Shown: positions 33,749 to 47,483, numbered from the stretch's first letter. The stretch is 64,000 nt of DNA from Ptiloglossa arizonensis (GCF_051014685.1 NW_027478979.1:1-64000); one strand, 5' to 3'. Notes: generated from the letters alone by a model not told the origin. A program made the numbers and translations.

Positions 33749-33764
33749 CGGATTGACCAATCCG
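33749..33764. other. Perfect 16-bp dyad at each monomer junction (example)
   Basis: CGGATTG and CAATCCG are exact reverse complements separated by two bases (AC). The element covers consensus 162-175 plus bases 1-2 of the next copy and recurs in most monomers, so about every 175 bp. It directly follows TCGCGA, which is itself palindromic. Recurrent variants that break it are GACAAATCC (for example near 2,967, 3,142 and 8,390), GACTAATCC (9,614 and 12,064), CAATTCG (2,620; 53,360) and GGACTGACCAATCCT (54,400; 59,475; 62,275). It could be a protein-binding palindrome or a cruciform-forming site; neither is shown by the sequence alone. Confidence 0.85.
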
Positions 33765-36700
33765 CAAAGTTTCTGTTGCATCTGAAAGTAGAAACTAGCC
33801 CCATTACAACGGTATGAGTAGTTTTCCCCTAGACCGTTCTAGTTATTCGTTTCGAGCATCAGAACTGCGAAAATTTGGAGTTTCTCAAGCGTTTCTTACC
33901 TCAAAACTGCCATATCTCGCGAACGGATTGACCAATCCGCAAAGTCTCTGTTGCATCTGAAAGTAGAAACTAGCCCCATTACAACGGTATGAGTAGTTTT
34001 CCCCTAGACCGTTCTAGTTATTCGTTTCGAGCATCAGAACTGCGAAAATTTGGAGTTTCTCAAGCGTTTCTTACCTCAAAACTGCCATATCTCGCGAACG
34101 GATTGACTAATCCGCAAAGTTTCTGTTGCATCTGAAAGTAGAAACTCGCCCCATTACAACGGTATGAGTAGTTTTCCCCTAGACCGTTCTAGTTATTCGT
34201 TTCGAGCATCAGAACTGCGAAAATTTGGAGTTTCTCAAGCGTTTCTTACCTCAAAACTGCCATATCTCGCGAACGGATTGACCAATCCGAAAAGTTTCTG
34301 TTGCATCTGAAAGTAGAAACTAGCCCCATTACAACGGTATGAGTAGTATTCCCCTAGACCGTTCTAGTTATTCGTTTCGATCATCCGAACTGCGAAAATT
34401 TGGAGTTTCTCAAGCGTTTCTTACCTCAAAACTGCCATATCTCGCGAACGGATTGACCAATCCGCAAAGTTTCTGTCGCATCTGAAAGTAGAAACTCGCC
34501 CCATTACAACGGTATGAGTAGTTTTCCCCTAGACCGTTCTAATTATTCGTTTCGAGCATCAGAACTGCGAAAATTTGGAGTTTCTCAAGCGTTTCTTACC
34601 TCAAAACTGCCATATCTCGCGAACGGATTGACCAATCCGCAATGTTTCTGTTGCATCTGAAAGTACAAACTAGCCCCATTACAACGGTATGAGTAGTTTT
34701 CCCCTAGACCGTTCTAGTTATTCGTTTCGAGCATCAGAACTGCGAAAATTTGGAGTTTCTCAAGCGTTTCTTACCTCAAAACTGCCATATCTCGCGAACG
34801 GATTGACCAATCCGCAAAGTTTCTGTTGCATCTGAAAGTAGAAACTAGCCCCATTACAACGGTATGAGTAGTTTTCCCCTAGACCGTTCTAGTTATTCGT
34901 TTCGAGCATCAGAACTGCGAAAATTTGGAGTTTCTCAAGCGTTTCTTACCTCAAAACTGCCATATCTCGCGAACGGATTGACCAATCCGCAAAGTTTCTG
35001 TTGCATCTGAAAGTAGAAACTAGCCCCATTACAACGGTATGAGTAGTTTTCCCCTAGACCGTTCTAGTTATTCGTTTCGAGCATCAGAACTGCGAAAATT
35101 TGGAGTTTCTCAAGCGTTTCTTACCTCAAAACTGCCATATCTCGCGAACGGATTGACCAATCCGCAAAGTTTCTGTTGCATCTGAAAGTAGAAACTAGCC
35201 CCATTACAACGGTATGAGTAGTTTTCCCCTAGACCGTTCTAGTTATTCGTTTCGAGCATCAGAACTGCGAAAATTTGGAGTTTCTCAAGCGTTTCTTACC
35301 TCAAAACTGCCATATCTCGCGAACGGATTGACCAATCCGAAAAGTTTCTGTTGCATCTGAAAGTAGAAACTAGCCCCATTACAACGGTATGAGTAGTTTT
35401 CCCCTAGACCGTTCTAGTTGTTCGTTTCGAGCATCAGAACTGCGAAAATTTGGAGTTTCTCAAGCGTTTCTTACCTCAAAACTGCCATATCTCGCGAACG
35501 GATTGACCAATCCGCAAAGTTTCTGTTGCATCTGAAAGTAGAAACTAGCCCCATTACAACGGTATGAGTAGTTTTCCCCTAGACCGTTCTAGTTATTCGT
35601 TTCGAGCGTCAGAACTACGAAAATTTGGAGTTTCTCAAGCGTTTCTTACCTCAAAACTGCCATATCTCGCGAACGGATTGACCAATCCGCAAAGTTTCTG
35701 TTGCATCTGAAAGTAGAAACTAGCCCCATTACAACGGTATGAGTAGTTTTCCCCTAGACCATTCTAGTTATTCGTTTCGAGCATCAGAACTGCGAAAATT
35801 TGGAGTTTCTCAAGCGTTTCTTACCTCAAAACTGCCATATCTCGCGAACGGATTGACCAATCCGCAAAGTTTCTGTTGCATCTGAAAGTAGAAACTAGCC
35901 CCATTACAACGGTATGAGTAGTTTTCCCCTAGACCGTTCTAGTTATTCGTTTCGAGCATCAGAACTGCGAAAATTTGGAGTTTCTCAAGCGTTTCTTACT
36001 TCAAAACTGCCATATCTCGCGAACGGATTGACCAATCCGCAAAGTTTCTGTTGCATCTGAAAGTAGAAGCTAGCCCCATTACAACGGTATGAGTAGTTTT
36101 CCCCTAGACCGTTCTAGTTATTCGTTTCGAGCATCAGAACTGCGAAAATTTGGAGTTTCTCAAGCGTTTCTTACCTCAAAACTGCCATATCTCGCGAACG
36201 GATTGACCATTCCGCAAAGTTTCTGTTGCATCTGAAAGTAGAAACTAGCCCCATTACAACGGTATGAGTAGTTTTCCCCTAGACCGTTCTAGTTGTTCGT
36301 TTCGAGCATCAGAACTGCGAAAATTTGGAGTTTCTCAAGCGTTTCTTACCTCAAAACTGCCATATCTCGCGAACGGATTGACCAATCCGAAAAGTTTCTG
36401 TCGCATCTGAAAGTAGAAACTCGCCCCATTACAACGGTATGAGTAGTTTTCCCCTAGACCGTTCTAATTATTCGTTTCGAGCATCAGAACTGCGAAAATT
36501 TGGAGTTTCTCAAGCGTTTCTTACCTCAAAACTGCCATATCTCGCGAACGGATTGACCAATCCGAAAAGTTTCTGTTGCATCTGAAAGTAGAAACTAGCC
36601 CCATTACAACGGTATGAGTAGTTTTCCCCTAGACCGTTCTAGTTATTCGTTTCGAGTATCAGAACTGCGAAAATTTGGAGTTTCTCAAGCGTTTCTTACT

Positions 36701-37719
36701 TCAAAACTGCCATATCTCGCGAACGGATTGACCAATCCGCAAAGTTTCTGTTGCATCTGAAAGTAGAAACTAGCCCCATTACAACGGTATGAGTAGTTTT
36801 CCCCTAGACTGTTCTAGTTATTCGTTTCGAGCATCAGAACTGCGAAAATTTGGAGTTTCTCAAGCGTTTCTTACATCAAAACTGCCATATCTCGCGAACG
36901 GATTGACCAATCCGCAAGGTTTCTGTTGCATCTGAAAGTAGAAACTAGCCCTATTACAACGGTATGAGTAGTTTTCCCCTAGATCGTTCTAGTTATTCGT
37001 TTCGAGCATCAGAACTGCGAAAATTTGGAGTTTCTCAAGCGTTTCTTACCTCAAAACTGCCATATCTCGCGAACGGATTGACCAATCCGCAAAGTTTCTG
37101 TTGCATCTGAAAGTAGAATCTCGCCCCATTACAACGGTATGAGTAGTTTTCCCCTAGGCCGTTCTAGTTATTCGTTTCGAGCATCAGAACTGCGAAAATT
37201 TGGAGTTTCTCAAGCGTTTCTTACCTCAAAACTGCCATATCTCGCGAACGGATTGACCAATCCGCAAAGTTTCTGTTGCATCTGAAAGTAGAAACTAGCC
37301 CCATTACAACGGTATGAGTAGTTTTCCCCTAGCCCGTTCTAGTTATTCGTTTGGAGCATCAGAACTGCGAAAATTTGGAGTTTCTCAAGCGTTTCTTACC
37401 TCAAAACTGCCATATCTCGCGAACGGATTGACCAATCCGCAAAGTTTCTGTTGCATCTGAAAGTAGAAACTAGCCCCATTACAACGGTATGAGTAGTTTT
37501 CCCCTAGACCGTTCTAGTTATTCGTTTCGAGCATCAGAACTGCGAAAATTTGGAGTTTCTCAAGCGTTTCTTACCTCAAAACTGCCATATCTCGCGAACG
37601 GATTGACCAATCCGCAAAGTTTCTGTTGCATCTGAAAGTAGAAACTAGCCCCATTACAACGGTATGAGTAGTTTTCCCCTAGACCGTTCTAGTTATTCGT
37701 TTCGAGCATCAGAACTGCG

Positions 37720-40120
37720 AAAATTTGGAGTTTCTCAAGCGTTTCTTACCTCAAAACTGCCATATCTCGCGAACGGATTGACCAATCCGCAAAGTTTCTG
37801 TTGCATCTGAAAGTAGAAACTAGCCCCATTACAACGGTATGAGTAGTTTTCCCCTAGACCGTTCTAGTTATTCGTTTCGAGCATCAGAACTGCGAAAATT
37901 TGGAGTTTCTCAAGCGTTTCTTACTTCAAAACTGCCATATCTCGCGAACGGATTGACCAATCCGCAAAGTTTCTGTTGCATCTGAAAGTAGAAACTAGCC
38001 CCATTACAACGGTATGAGTAGTTTTCCCCTAGACCGTTCTAGTTATTCGTTTCGAGCATCAGAACTGCGAAAATTTGGAGTTTCTCAAGCGTTTCTTACC
38101 TCAAAACTGCCATATCTCGCGAACGGATTGACCAATCCGCAAAGTTTCTGTTGCATCTGAAAGTAGAAACTAGCCCCATTACAACGGTATGAGTAGTTTT
38201 CCCCTAGACCGTTCTAGTTGTTCGTTTCGAGCATCAGAACTGCGAAAATTTGGAGTTTCTCAAGCGTTTCTTATCTCAAAACTGCCATATCTCGCGAACG
38301 GATTGACCAATCCGAAAAGTTTCTGTCGCATCTGAAAGTAGAAACTCGCCCCATTACAACGGTATGAGTAGTTTTCCCCTAGACCGTTCTAATTATTCGT
38401 TTCGAGCATCAGAACTGCGAAAATTTGGAGTTTCTCAAGCGTTTCTTACCTCAAAACTGCCATATCTCGCGAACGGATTGACCAATCCGCAATGTTTCTG
38501 TTGCATCTGAAAGTACAAACTAGCCCCATTACAACGGTATGAGTAGTTTTCCCCTAGACCGTTCTAGTTATTCGTTTCGAGCATCAGAACTGCGAAAATT
38601 TGGAGTTTCTCAAGTGTTTCTTACCTCAAAACTGCCATATCTCGCGAACGGATTGACCAATCCGCAAAGTTTCTGTTGCATCTGAAAGTAGAAACTAGCC
38701 CCATTACAACGGTAAGAGTAGTTTTCCCCTAGACCGTTCTAGTTATTCGTTTCGAGCATCAGAACTGCGAAAATTTGGAGTTTCTCAAGCGTTTCTTACC
38801 TCAAAACTGCCATATCTCGCGAACGGATTGACCAATCCGCAAAGTTTCTGTTGCATCTGAAAGTAGAAACTAGCCCCATTACAACGGTATGAGTAGTTTT
38901 CCCCTAGACCGTTCTAGTTATTCGTTTCGAGCATCAGAACTGCGAAAATTTGGAGTTTCTCAAGCGTTTCTTACCTCAAAACTGCCATATCTCGCGAACG
39001 GATTGACCAATCCGCAAAGTTTCTGTTGCATCTGAAAGTAGAAACTAGCCCCATTACAACGGTATGAGTAGTTTTCCCCTAGACCGTTCTAGTTATTCGT
39101 TTCGAGCATCAGAACTGCGAAAATTTGGAGTTTCTCAAGCGTTTCTTACTTCAAAACTGCCATATCTCGCGAACGGATTGACCAATCCGCAAAGTTTCTG
39201 TTGCATCTGAAAGTAGAAACTAGCCCCATTACAACGGTATGAGTAGTTTTCCCCTAGACCGTTCTAGTTATTCGTTTCGAGCATCAGAACTGCGAAAATT
39301 TGGAGTTTCTCAAGCGTTTCTTACCTCAAAACTGCCATATCTCGCGAACGGATTGACCAATCCGCAAAGTTTCTGTTGCATCTGAAAGTAGAAACTAGCC
39401 CCATTACAACGGTATGAGTAGTTTTCCCCTAGACCGTTCTAGTTGTTCGTTTCGAGCATCAGAACTGCGAAAATTTGGAGTTTCTCAAGCGTTTCTTACC
39501 TCAAAACTGCCATATCTCGCGAACGGATTGACCAATCCGAAAAGTTTCTGTCGCATCTGAAAGTAGAAACTCGCCCCATTACAACGGTATGAGTAGTTTT
39601 CCCCTAGACCGTTCTAATTATTCGTTTCGAGCATCAGAACTGCGAAAATTTGGAGTTTCTCAAGCGTTTCTTACCTCAAAACTGCCATATCTCGCGAACG
39701 GATTGACCAATCCGCAATGTTTCTGTTGCATCTGAAAGTAGAAACTAGCCCCATTACAACGGTATGAGTAGTTTTCCCCTAGACCGTTCTAGTTATTCGT
39801 TTCGAGCATCAGAACTGCGAAAATTTGGAGTTTCTCAAGCGTTTCTTACCTCAAAACTGCCATATCTCGCGAACGGATTGACCAATCCGCAAAGTTTCTG
39901 TTGCATCTGAAAGTAGAAACTAACCCCATTACAACGGTGTGAGTAGTTTTCCCCTAGACCGTTCTAGTTATTCGTTTCGAGCATCAGAACCGCGAAAATT
40001 TGGAGTTTCTCAAGCGTTTCTTACTTCAAAACTGCCATATCTCGCGAACGGATTGACCAATCCGCAAAGTTTCTGTTGCATCTGAAAGTAGAAACTAGCC
40101 CCATTACAACGGTATGAGTA
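37720..40120 (+). repeat. 7-monomer repeat (1,225 bp), two copies
   Basis: The series TACTTC, GTTGTTCG, CTGTCGC, CTAATTATT and CAATG at 37,921-38,500 recurs 1,225 bp later at 39,146-39,725. Differences are TATCTC at 38,272, AAGTGTTTC at 38,613, and GTACAAAC against GTAGAAAC. Exact edges are hard to place because flanking monomers are consensus type. Confidence 0.65.
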
Positions 40121-41050
40121 GTTTTCCCCTAGACCGTTCTAGTTATTCGTTTCGAGCATCAGAACTGCGAAAATTTGGAGTTTCTCAAGCGTTTCTTACC
40201 TCAAAACTGCCATATCTCGCGAACGGATTGACCAATCCGCAAAGTTTCTGTTGCATCTGAAAGTAGAAACTAGCCCCATTACAACGGTATGAGTAGTTTT
40301 CCCCTAGACCGTTCTAGTTATTCGTTTCGAGCATCAGAACTGCGAAAATTTGGAGTTTCTCAAGCGTTTCTTACCTTAAAACTGCCATATCTCGCGAACG
40401 GATTGACCAATCCGAAAAGTTTCTGTCGCATCTGAAAGTAGAAACTCGCCCCATTACAACGGTATGTGTAGTTTTCCCCTAGACCGTTCTAGTTATTCGT
40501 TTCGAGCATCAGAACTGCGAAAATTTGGAGTTTCTCAAGCGTTTCTTACCTCAAAACTGCCATATCTCGCGAACGGATTGACCAATCCGCAATGTTTCTG
40601 TTGCATCTGAAAGTACAAACTAGCCCCATTACAACGGTATGAGTAGTTTTCCCCTAGACCGTTCTAGTTATTCGTTTCGAGCATCAGAACTGCGAAAATT
40701 TGGAGTTTCTCAAGCGTTTCTTACCTCAAAACTGCCATATCTCGCGAACGGATTGACCAATCCGCAAAGTTTCTGTTGCATCTGAAAGTAGAAACTAGCC
40801 CCATTACAACGGTAAGAGTAGTTTTCCCCTAGACCGTTCTAGTTATTCGTTTCGAGCATCAGAACTGCGAAAATTTGGAGTTTCTCAAGCGTTTCTTACC
40901 TCAAAACTGCCATATCTCGCGAACGGATTGACCAATCCGCAAAGTTTCTGTTGCATCTGAAAGTAGAAACTAGCCCCATTACAACGGTATGAGTAGTTTT
41001 CCCCTAGACCGTTCTAGTTATTCGTTTCGAGCATCAGAACTGCGAAAATT
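39985..41050 (+). repeat. Segment related to 13,744-14,810, 26.2 kb upstream
   Basis: At offset 26,241 both share CAGAACCGCG, CTGTCGC, the unique GTATGTGTAG (14,221 and 40,462), CAATG with GTACAAAC, and GTAAGAG (14,571 and 40,812). Distinct marks in the same order argue for common descent, not chance. Confidence 0.75.
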
Positions 41051-42879
41051 TGGAGTTTCTCAAGCGTTTCTTACCTCAAAACTGCCATATCTCGCGAACG
41101 GATTGACCAATCCGCAAAGTTTCTGTTGCATCTGAAAGTAGAAACTAGCCCCATTACAACGGTATGAGTAGTTTTCCCCTAGACCGTTCTAGTTATTCGT
41201 TTCGAGCATCAGAACTGCGAAAATTTGGAGTTTCTCAAGCGTTTCTTACCTCAAAACTGCCATATCTCGCGAACGGATTGACCAATCCGCAATGTTTCTG
41301 TTGCATCTGAAAGTACAAACTAGCCCCATTACAACGGTATGAGTAGTTTTCCCCTAGACCGTTCTAGTTATTCGTTTCGAGCATCAGAACTGCGAAAATT
41401 TGGAGTTTCTCAAGCGTTTCTTACCTCAAAACTGCCATATCTCGCGAACGGATTGACCAATCCGCAAAGTTTCTGTTGCATCTGAAAGTAGAAACTAGCC
41501 CCATTACAACGGTATGAGTAGTTTTCCCCTAGACCGTTCTAGTTATTCGTTTCGAGCATCAGAACTGCGAAAATTTGGAGTTTCTCAAGCGTTTCTTACT
41601 TCAAAACTGCCATATCTCGCGAACGGATTGACCAATCCGCAAAGTTTCTGTTGCATCTGAAAGTAGAAACTAGCCCCATTACAACGGTATGAGTAGTTTT
41701 CCCCTAGACCGTTCTAGTTATTCGTTTCGAGCATCAGAACTGCGAAAATTTGGAGTTTCTCAAGCGTTTCTTACCTCAAAACTGCCATATCTCGCGAACG
41801 GATTGACCAATCCGCAAAGTTTCTGTTGCATCTGAAAGTAGAAACTAGCCCCATTACAACGGTATGAGTAGTTTTCCCCTAGACCGTTCTAGTTGTTCGT
41901 TTCGAGCATCAGAACTGCGAAAATTTGGAGTTTCTCAAGCGTTTCTTACCTCAAAACTGCCATATCTCGCGAACGGATTGACCAATCCGCAATGTTTCTG
42001 TTGCATCTGAGAGTACAAACTAGCCCCATTACAACGGTATGAGTAGTTTTCCCCTAGACCGTTCTAGTTATTCGTTTCGAGCATCAGAACTGCGAAAATT
42101 TGGAGTTTCTCAAGCGTTTCTTACCTCAAAACTGCCATATCTCGCGAACGGATTGACCAATCCGCAAAGTTTCTGTTGCATCTGAAAGTAGAAACTAGCC
42201 CCATTACAACGGTATGAGTAGTTTTCCCCTAGACCGTTCTAGTTATTCGTTTCGAGCATCAGAACTGCGAAAATTTGGAGTTTCTCAAGCGTTTCTTACC
42301 TCAAAACTGCCATATCTCGCGAACGGATTGACCAATCCGCAAAGTTTCTGTTGCATCTGAAAGTAGAAACTAGCCCCATTACAACGGTATGAGTAGTTTT
42401 CCCCTAGACCGTTCTAGTTATTCGTTTCGAGCATCAGAACTGCGAAAATTTGGAGTTTCTCAAGCGTTTCTTACCTCAAAACTGCCATATCTCGCGAACG
42501 GATTGACCAATCCGCAGAGTTTCTGTTGCATCTGAAAGTAGAAACTAGCCCCATTACAACGGTATGAGTAGTTTTCCCCTAGACCGTTCTAGTTATTCGT
42601 TTCGAGCATCAGAACTGCGAAAATTTGGAGTTTCTCAAGCGTTTCTTACCTCAAAACTGCCATATTTCGCGAACGGATTGACCAATCCGAAAAGTTTCTG
42701 TTGCATCTGAAAGTAGAAACTAGCCCCATTACAACGGTATGAGTAGTTTTCCCCTAGACCGTTCTAGTTATTCGTTTCGAGCATCAGAACTGCGAAAATT
42801 TGGAGTTTCTCAAGCGTTTCTTACCTCAAAACTGCCATATCTCGCGAACGGATTGACCAATCCGCAAAGTTTCTGTTGC

Positions 42880-44680
42880 ATCTGAAAGTAGAAACTAGCC
42901 CCATTACAACGGTATGAGTAGTTTTCCCCTAGACCGTTCTAGTTATTCGTTTCGAGCGTCAGAACTACGAAAATTTGGAGTTTCTCAAGCGTTTCTTACC
43001 TCAAAACTGCCATATCTCGCGAACGGATTGACCAATCCGCAAAGTTTCTGTTGCATCTGAAAGTAGAAACTAGCCCCATTACAACGGTATGAGTAGTTTT
43101 CCCCTAGACCGTTCTAGTTATTCGTTTCGAGCATCAGAACCGCGAAAATTTGGAGTTTCTCAAGCGTTTCTTACTTCAAAACTGCCATATCTCGCGAACG
43201 GATTGACCAATCCGCAAAGTTTCTGTTGCATCTGAAAGTAGAAACTAGCCCCATTACAACGGTATGAGTAGTTTTCCCCTAGACCGTTCTAGTTATTCGT
43301 TTCGAGCATCAGAACTGCGAAAATTTGGAGTTTCTCAAGCGTTTCTTACCTCAAAACTGCCATATCTCGCGAACGGATTGACCAATCCGCAAAGTTTCTG
43401 TTGCATCTGAAAGTAGAAACTAGCCCCATTACAACGGTAAGAGTAGTTTTCCCCTAGACCGTTCTAGTTATTCGTTTCGAGCATCAGAACTGCGAAAATT
43501 TGGAGTTTCTCAAGCGTTTCTTACCTCAAAACTGCCATATCTCGCGAACGGATTGACCAATCCGCAAAGTTTCTGTTGCATCTGAAAGTAGAAACTAGCC
43601 CCATTACAACGGTATGAGTAGTTTTCCCCTAGACCGTTCTAGTTATTCGTTTCGAGCATCAGAACTGCGAAAATTTGGAGTTTCTCAAGCGTTTCTTACC
43701 TCAAAACTGCCATATCTCGCGAACGGATTGACCAATCCGCAAAGTTTCTGTTGCATCTGAAAGTAGAAACTAGCCCCATTACAACGGTATGAGTAGTTTT
43801 CCCCTAGACCGTTCTAGTTATTCGTTTCGAGCATCAGAACTGCGAAAATTTGGAGTTTCTCAAGCGTTTCTTACCTCAAAACTGCCATATCTCGCGAACG
43901 GATTGACCAATCCGCAAAGTTTCTGTTGCATCTGAAAGTAGAAACTAGCCCCATTACAACGGTATGAGTAGTTTTCCCCTAGACCGTTCTAGTTATTCGT
44001 TTCGAGCATCAGAACTGCGAAAATTTGGAGTTTCTCAAGCGTTTCTTACCTCAAAACTGCCATATCTCGCGAACGGATTGACCAATCCGCAAAGTTTCTG
44101 TTGCATCTGAAAGTAGAAATTAGCCCCATTACAACGGTGTGAGTAGTTTTCCCCTAGACCGTTCTAGTTATTCGTTTCGAGCATCAGAACTGCGAAAATT
44201 TGGAGTTTCTCAAGCGTTTCTTACTTCAAAACTGCCATATCTCGCGAACGGATTGACCAATCCGCAAAGTTTCTGTTGCATCTGAAAGTAGAAACTAGCC
44301 CCATTACAACGGTATGAGTAGTTTTCCCCTAGACCGTTCTAGTTATTCGTTTGGAGCATCAGAACTGCGAAAATTTGGAGTTTCTCAAGTGTTTCTTATC
44401 TCAAAACTGCCATATCTCGCGAACGGATTGACCAATCCGAAAAGTTTCTGTTGCATCTGAAAGTAGAAACTAGCCCCATTACAACGGTATGAGTAGTTTT
44501 CCCCTAGACCGTTCTAGTTATTCGTTTCGAGTATCAGAACTGCGAAAATTTGGAGTTTCTCAAGCGTTTCTTACTTCAAAACTGCCATATCTCGCGAACG
44601 GATTGACCAATCCGCAAAGTTTCTGTTGCATCTGAAAGTAGAAACTAGCCCCATTACAACGGTATGAGTAGTTTTCCCCT
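42880..44680 (+). repeat. Segment related to 13,490-15,810, with three monomers fewer
   Basis: GCGTCAGAACTACG (42,956) and CAGAACCGCG (43,135) match 13,565 and 13,744 at offset 29,391. GTAAGAG (43,437), GTGTGAG (44,136), TTTGGAGC (44,351) and GAGTATCAG (44,529) match 14,571-15,663 at offset 28,866. The 525-bp change in offset means three monomers, including the CTGTCGC copy, are absent here. Confidence 0.75.
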
Positions 44681-45487
44681 AGACCGTTCTAGTTATTCGT
44701 TTCGAGCATCAGAACTGCGAAAATTTGGAGTTTCTCAAGCGTTTCTTACTTCAAAACTGCCATATCTCGCGAACGGATTGACCAATCCGCAAAGTTTCTG
44801 TTGCATCTGAAAGTAGAAACTAGCCCCATTACAACGGTATGAGTAGTTTTCCCCTAGACCGTTCTAGTTATTCGTTTCGAGCATCAGAACTGCGAAAATT
44901 TGGAGTTTCTCAAGCGTTTCTTACCTCAAAACTGCCATATCTCGCGAACGGATTGACCAATCCGCAAAGTTTCTGTTGCATCTGAAAGTAGAAACTCGCC
45001 CCATTACAACGGCATGAGTAGTTTTCCCCTAGGCCGTTCTGGTTATTCGTTTCGAGCATCAGAACTGCGAAAATTTGTAGTTTCTCAAGTGTTTCTTACC
45101 TCAAAACTGCCATATCTCGTGAACGGATTGACCAATCCGCAAAGTTTCTGTTGCATCTGAAAGTAGAAACTAGCCCCATTACAACGGTATGAGTAGTTTT
45201 CCCCTAGACCGTTCTAGTTATTCGTTTCGAGCATCAGAACTGCGAAAATTTTGAGTTTCTCAAGCGTTTCTTACCTCAAAACTGCCATATCTCGCAAACG
45301 GATTGACCAATCCGCAAAGTTTCTGTTGCATCTGAAAGTAGAAACTAGCCCCATTACAACGGTATGAATAGTTTTCCCCTAGACCGTTCTAGTTATTCGT
45401 TTCGAGCATCAGAACTGCGAAAATTTGGAGTTTCTCAAGCGTTTCTTACCTCAAAACTGCCATATCTCGCGAACGGATTGACCAATC

Positions 45488-47483
45488 CGAAAAGTTTCTG
45501 TTGCATCTGAAAGTAGAAACTAGCCCCATTACAACGGTATGAGTAGTTTTCCCCTAGACCGTTCTAGTTATGCGTTTCGAGCATCAGAACTGCGAAAATT
45601 TGGAGTTTCTCAAGCGTTTCTTACCTCAAAACTGCCATATCTCGCGAACGGATTGACCAATCCGCAAAGTTTCTGTTGCATCTGAAAGTAGAAACTAGCC
45701 CCATTACAACGGTATGAGTAGTTTTCCCCTAGACCGTTCTAGTTATTCGTTTCGAGCATCAGAACTGCGAAAATTTGGAGTTTCTCAAGCGTTTCTTACC
45801 TCAAAACTGCCATATCTCGCGAACGGATTGACCAATCCGCAAAGTTTCTGTTGCATCTGAAAGTAGAAACTAGCCCCATTACAACGGTATGAGTAGTTTT
45901 CCCCTAGACCGTTCTAGTTATTCGTTTCGAGCATCAGAACTGCGAAAATTTGGAGTTTCTCAAGCGTTTCTTACTTCAAAACTGCCATATCTCGCGAACG
46001 GATTGACCAATCTGCAAAGTTTCTGTTGCATCTGAAAGTAGAAACTAGCCCCATTACAACGGTATGAGTAGTTTTCCCCAAGACCGTTCTAGTTATTCGT
46101 TTCGAGCATCAGAACTGCGAAAATTTGGAGTTTCTCAAGCGTTTCTTACTTCAAAACTGCCATATCTCGCGAACGGATTGACCAATCCGCAAAGTTTCTG
46201 TTGCATCTGAAAGTAGAAACTAGCCCCATTACAACGGTATGAGTAGTTTTCCCCTAGACCGTTCTAGTTATTCGTTTCGAGCATCAGAACTGCGAAAATT
46301 TGGAGTTTCTCAAGCGTTTCTTACTTCAAAACTGCCATATCTCGCGAACGGATTGACCAATCCGCAAAGTTTCTGTTGCATCTGAAAGTAGAAACTAGCC
46401 CCATTACAACGGTATGAGTAGTTTTCCCCTAGACCGTTCTAGTTATTCGTTTCGAGCATCAGAACTGCGAAAATTTGGAGTTTCTCATGCGTTTCTTACC
46501 TCAAAACTGCCATATCTCGCGAACGGATTGACCAATCCGCAAGGTTTCTGTTGCATCTGAAAGTAGAAACTAGCCCTATTACAACGGTATGAGTAGTTTT
46601 CCCCTAGATCGTTCTAGTTATTCGTTTCGAGCATCAGAACTGCGAAAATTTGGAGTTTCTCAAGCGTTTCTTACCTCAAAACTGCCATATCTCGCGAACG
46701 GATTGACCAATCCGCAAAGTTTCTGTTGCATCTGAAAGTAGAAACTCGCCCCATTACAACGGTATGAGTAGTTTTCCCCTAGGCCGTTCTAGTTATTCGT
46801 TTCGAGCATCAGAACTGCGAAAATTTGGAGTTTCTCAAGCGTTTCTTACCTCAAAACTGCCATATCTCGCGAACGGATTGACCAATCCGAAAAGTTTCTG
46901 TTGCATCTGAAAGTAGAAACTAGCCCCATTACAACGGTATGAGTAGTTTTCCCCTAGACCGTTCTAGTTATGCGTTTCGAGCATCAGAACTGCGAAAATT
47001 TGGAGTTTCTCAAGCGTTTCTTACCTCAAAACTGCCATATCTCGCGAACGGATTGACCAATCCGCAAAGTTTCTGTTGCATCTGAAAGTAGAAACTAGCC
47101 CCATTACAACGGTATGAGTAGTTTTCCCCTAGACCGTTCTAGTTATTCGTTTCGAGCATCAGAACTGCGAAAATTTGGAGTTTCTCAAGCGTTTCTTACC
47201 TCAAAACTGCCATATCTCGCGAACGGATTGACCAATCCGCAAAGTTTCTGTTGCATCTGAAAGTAGAAACTAGCCCCATTACAACGGTATGAGTAGTTTT
47301 CCCCTAGACCGTTCTAGTTATTCGTTTCGAGCATCAGAACTGCGAAAATTTGGAGTTTCTCAAGCGTTTCTTACTTCAAAACTGCCATATCTCGCGAACG
47401 GATTGACCAATCCGCAAAGTTTCTGTTGCATCTGAAAGTAGAAACTAGCCCCATTACAACGGTATGAGTAGTTTTCCCCAAGA
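45488..47483 (+). repeat. 8-monomer repeat (1,400 bp), two partial copies
   Basis: TATGCGTTTCGAGC at 45,570 recurs at 46,970, and TTTTCCCCAAGACC at 46,073 has a relative at 47,473 (with CTGTTC). The match 45,488-46,083 against 46,888-47,483 is clear; further right the copies are mixed with TACTTC monomers. Confidence 0.7.

Larger units (their letters stand above)
33588..33762 (+). repeat. Reference monomer (majority sequence, family A)
   Basis: This copy matches the majority base at every position I compared, so it serves as the reference for consensus numbering 1-175. Base content is 42 C, 33 G and 100 A+T, with CpG at 1, 48, 73, 86, 91, 106, 128, 156, 158 and 162. Landmarks in order: GTTTCT at 7-12, AGAAAC at 28-33, AACGGT at 46-51, CCCCTAGACC at 63-72, TTCGTTTCGAG at 85-94, AAAATTT at 108-114, two further GTTTCT at 118-123 and 129-134, TCGCGA at 155-160, and a dyad spanning 162 to base 2 of the next copy. 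Diagnostic variable positions are 3, 7, 13, 17, 35, 51-53, 66, 71-73, 95-99, 115-117 and 138-140. Confidence 0.95.

Noticed and set aside
33588..33762. CENP-B box (TTCG, four bases, A, two bases, CGGG)
   Set aside because: I tested each TTCG and CGAA site on both strands of the reference monomer, and none has the required A and CGGG spacing.
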